A DNA stretch of 6,981 nucleotides. Origin: an uncultured Bryobacterales bacterium (GTDB lineage: Bacteria > Acidobacteriota > Terriglobia > Bryobacterales > UBA6623). The notes beneath the pieces are model-generated. The model was not told where the DNA came from and searched no databases. It worked only from the letters and a program-made list of their open reading frames with translations. Each line of letters starts with the position of its first letter. The first letter of the stretch is position 1. The translations under genes and the position numbers were made by a program. The DNA lies in assembly GCA_946887065.1 (NCBI GenBank), contig CAMPKL010000186.1:1-6981 (forward strand), read 5' to 3'. Positions 4,625-6,981 of this stretch are shown here, one piece after another.

Positions 4625-6981
4625 TTGACTCCAAGCGAAAAAATCGCTTCGTCGGTGCGGGCTTCCTTTCGCGGGCAGTTGCAGACTCTGGCGGCCAGCG
4701 TTACGGAGGGCTCCGAGCATCGCGATTCAGGGGCAGGGGCCGCGGACCGCTACGTTGACGCGGCCTTGCAAGCCCATCCCGTCGCCGGCATTGTCGATGC
4801 TGTCGTCGTCGCGGGACCCGACGAGCACTTTACGGCCCTTGCCGAAGCGACGCTGCGCAAGGTGCTGATGCCGCTAGCGGCGGCGCCGCTGCTGCTTTGG
4901 TTCGTCGATGCACGGCTCGCCGCCGATCCCCCCGGGACCGCGCTGACGCTCGGTATTCTGGCGGTCTGCGAATCCTTCGTTTTGCTTCTGCTTGGTCTCT
5001 GGATCCAGGGCGATGACTTGCCCGCGGAGAAGATCGAGCGGATCTCGATTGCAGCCGCCGCCTCGCTATTCGCCAGCGCGGGAATTCAAGCCGCAACCCT
5101 GCCCGGTTCGGTCGCGGCCATGCCGCTGCTCGCGGCCGCGGTCCTCGTCGCGATCTTCGTCCCCACTCGAAAGGGACTCATTGCCCTGGCGGCGTTTGTC
5201 GTCGGCGGCTGGGCCGCGTGCTGGCTCTTCAAGCCCGAGGTGACGGCGTGGCCCACGGTTGGGCTTAGCCTAGCTGCGTTGCTCGCGCTCGCCGCGGTAC
5301 TGGGCCAGACGATAGTGAAATGGCAGACCGCTCAACTGGCCGAGTTAGAACGCCAAAAAGAGCAATACCGCGACCTTCTGGTTATTCCGTTACCTCCCCC
5401 AGACGACAACACGCAACGAATCTTGCAGGCGCACGGAGAGTTAGATGGTCTCTGGGAATGGAACCTCAAGGAAGACCAGATCTACTTCTCGCCGCGCTGG
5501 CGGGCGCTGCTGGGCTACGGAGACCACAGCCAGACTAGCCACCCCGACGCTTGGTTCAATCTGATTCATCCCTATGACCTCGACGAGTTGATGAATCGCG
5601 TCTCCTCCCACTTGGACGGCAAGACGCCGTACTTCGAGTGCGAGCACCGCATACGCCAGGCCGACGGCACGTATCGCTGGGTGCTTTCGCATGGACGTTC
5701 CGTCCTCGGTCCGGACGGCGAGCCCGAACGGTTGGCCGGTTCGCAGACGGACATCAAACGCATGAAGAACTTCGAGGCGCAACTCGTCCACGAAGCGACG
5801 CATGACCGGCTGACGGGACTAGCGAACCGGCAACATCTGCTGGAAGCGCTGGAGGAAACCTTTCAGAAGAACAAGCGCTCGGGCACGGGCTCGTTCGCGG
5901 TCGCATTCATGGACTTGGATCGCTTCAAGGCCGTTAACGACACGCTCGGACACCATGTCGGCGACGAGTTGTTGCGGCTAGTCGCTCAGCGAATCCAGAA
6001 GGCCGTCCGCGAACAGGACTTGGCTGTCCGCCTGGGCGGGGATGAGTTCGTCGTTTTGATGCGCAACGTGCACGGCCTTGAAGACGCGATGGAAGTCGCT
6101 CGGCGCATTCGGGACTTGATGGCGGAGAAGTTCATCATCGGCTCGCACGAGATCTTGACGGCGGCCAGCATCGGCGTTGCGCTAAGTTCGGAAGGAACGA
6201 GCAACGGCAACGAGATCATGCGCAACGCGGATATCGCGATGTACCAGGCGAAGTCTTCCGGGCGCGGCCAGGTATTGGCGTTCGACTCGGAAATGGGCCG
6301 GGTGATGTCACGCAGCTTCAGTTTGCAGAGCGACATGGCCAAGGCGCTGGAGAACGACGAGTTTGAATTGCACTATCAACCGCTGGTAAGTCCCGTTGAC
6401 GGCAAGATTATGGGCGCCGAAGCTCTCATTCGCTGGCGCCGCGCATCCGACGAGTTGGTCTTCCCTGCCGAGTTTATTGGCTTGGCTGAAGAGAGCGGCA
6501 TGATCGTGCAGATCGGCCAATGGGTTTTCGCAAGAGCCTGCCGGCAGCTCAACGAATGGCGGGCGGAAGGCCTGGAGCCGATCAAACTTTCGATTAACTT
6601 TTCCGCGAGAGAACTCGCGGACATGGACACTTCCAACGTGGTTGCTCGAGTGCTGAAGGAGTCAGGCGTCGATCCACAATGGTTGCAAGTGGAGATTACC
6701 GAAAGCGATTTGGTCGATGGCCGGCTATCGACGGTCGAAAGCCTGGACCGCTTGAACTTGTTGGGCATCACGACGGCGATCGACGATTTCGGGACAGGCT
6801 ACTCGGCGTTGTCCTATCTGCGCAAGCTCACTTGCAGCGTGTTGAAGATTGATCAATCGTTCGTCCACGATATTGAAACCGACCCGAAAGCATCGGCGCT
6901 GGCGCGGTCGATCATCAACATGGCGCACAACTTGCAGTTGGGGGTCGTCGCTGAAGGCGTGGAGACCGAGGAGCAACTGGC
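4625..6981 (+). CDS. Membrane-bound PAS-GGDEF-EAL cyclic-di-GMP protein (C-terminus cut)
   Basis: 785 codons are present, open to the edge; about 35-40 residues of the EAL domain are probably missing. Numbering is from TTG 4625. Residues 1-79 are soluble and mostly helical. About six membrane helices follow (80-95, 106-127, 140-159, 162-180, 184-202, 209-231), forming an N-terminal sensor I cannot assign to a MASE family. A charged linker (232-251) leads to a PAS fold (272-386: DGLWEW, GYGDH, HPYDLDEL, DGTYRWVLSHGR, GSQTDIKRMK). The GGDEF domain has HDRLTGLANR from 393, MDLDRFKAVNDTLGHHVGD, an intact GGDEF at 471-475, and the inhibitory RxxD (R462, D465) five residues before it. The EAL domain (from about 575) has EAL at 599-601, N658, E690, the DD pair 720-721 in DDFGTGYSAL, K741 and E777. 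Both cyclase and phosphodiesterase motifs are intact as far as seen. The ligands of the sensor and PAS are unknown. It lies on the same strand as the DUF1801 gene, 138 nt away, and is probably a separate unit. Confidence 0.93.
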   Translation, partial: MTPSEKIASSVRASFRGQLQTLAASVTEGSEHRDSGAGAADRYVDAALQAHPVAGIVDAVVVAGPDEHFTALAEATLRKVLMPLAAAPLLLWFVDARLAADPPGTALTLGILAVCESFVLLLLGLWIQGDDLPAEKIERISIAAAASLFASAGIQAATLPGSVAAMPLLAAAVLVAIFVPTRKGLIALAAFVVGGWAACWLFKPEVTAWPTVGLSLAALLALAAVLGQTIVKWQTAQLAELERQKEQYRDLLVIPLPPPDDNTQRILQAHGELDGLWEWNLKEDQIYFSPRWRALLGYGDHSQTSHPDAWFNLIHPYDLDELMNRVSSHLDGKTPYFECEHRIRQADGTYRWVLSHGRSVLGPDGEPERLAGSQTDIKRMKNFEAQLVHEATHDRLTGLANRQHLLEALEETFQKNKRSGTGSFAVAFMDLDRFKAVNDTLGHHVGDELLRLVAQRIQKAVREQDLAVRLGGDEFVVLMRNVHGLEDAMEVARRIRDLMAEKFIIGSHEILTAASIGVALSSEGTSNGNEIMRNADIAMYQAKSSGRGQVLAFDSEMGRVMSRSFSLQSDMAKALENDEFELHYQPLVSPVDGKIMGAEALIRWRRASDELVFPAEFIGLAEESGMIVQIGQWVFARACRQLNEWRAEGLEPIKLSINFSARELADMDTSNVVARVLKESGVDPQWLQVEITESDLVDGRLSTVESLDRLNLLGITTAIDDFGTGYSALSYLRKLTCSVLKIDQSFVHDIETDPKASALARSIINMAHNLQLGVVAEGVETEEQL

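Noticed and set aside
1..6981. CRISPR array, tRNA, rRNA, insertion sequence or phage genes
   Set aside because: No regularly spaced repeats, tRNA-like cloverleaf, transposase motifs or terminal repeats were seen on either strand.

Overview
The window is GC-rich bacterial DNA that most resembles an acidobacterium. The main reason is the PadR-like regulator followed 3 nt later by a 910-residue FtsX/MacB-type permease with a cytoplasmic prefix domain. That is the 'acidobacterial duplicated orphan permease' (ADOP) arrangement. The assignment is inferred from gene content only; no rRNA or marker gene is present.

Layout from left to right. (1) Positions 1-165, minus strand: the first 55 codons of a gene whose N-terminus resembles ankyrin-repeat proteins. 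(2) Positions 166-385: non-coding, holding a near-palindrome at 241-263 that closely matches the padR operator candidate. (3) Positions 386-3118, minus: the ADOP permease, translationally coupled to (4) padR at 3122-3463, minus. (5) A 30-bp divergent gap between padR and (6) a small two-helix membrane protein, plus strand, 3494-4045. This gap is spanned by a 54-bp inverted pair of one 21-bp element, and both start codons lie inside that pair. (7) A DUF1801 protein at 4061-4486, 15 nt downstream of (6). (8) A 138-nt spacer. (9) A large membrane-bound PAS-GGDEF-EAL protein starting near 4625 (TTG; GTG at 4619 is the alternative) and running off the right edge.

How they fit together. padR and the permease form one leftward operon, probably autorepressed by PadR. 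The divergent membrane protein and perhaps the DUF1801 gene form a rightward unit whose promoter would be covered by the same operator. The matching site at 241-263 suggests that the ankyrin-like gene downstream of the permease may belong to the same regulon. The cyclic-di-GMP protein looks like a separate transcription unit, with intact motifs for both synthesis and hydrolysis.

The most unusual feature is the padR/membrane-protein divergent region. Each 21-bp element carries the start codon of one gene and a -35-like hexamer pointing at the other gene, with spacing that predicts leaderless transcripts in both directions.
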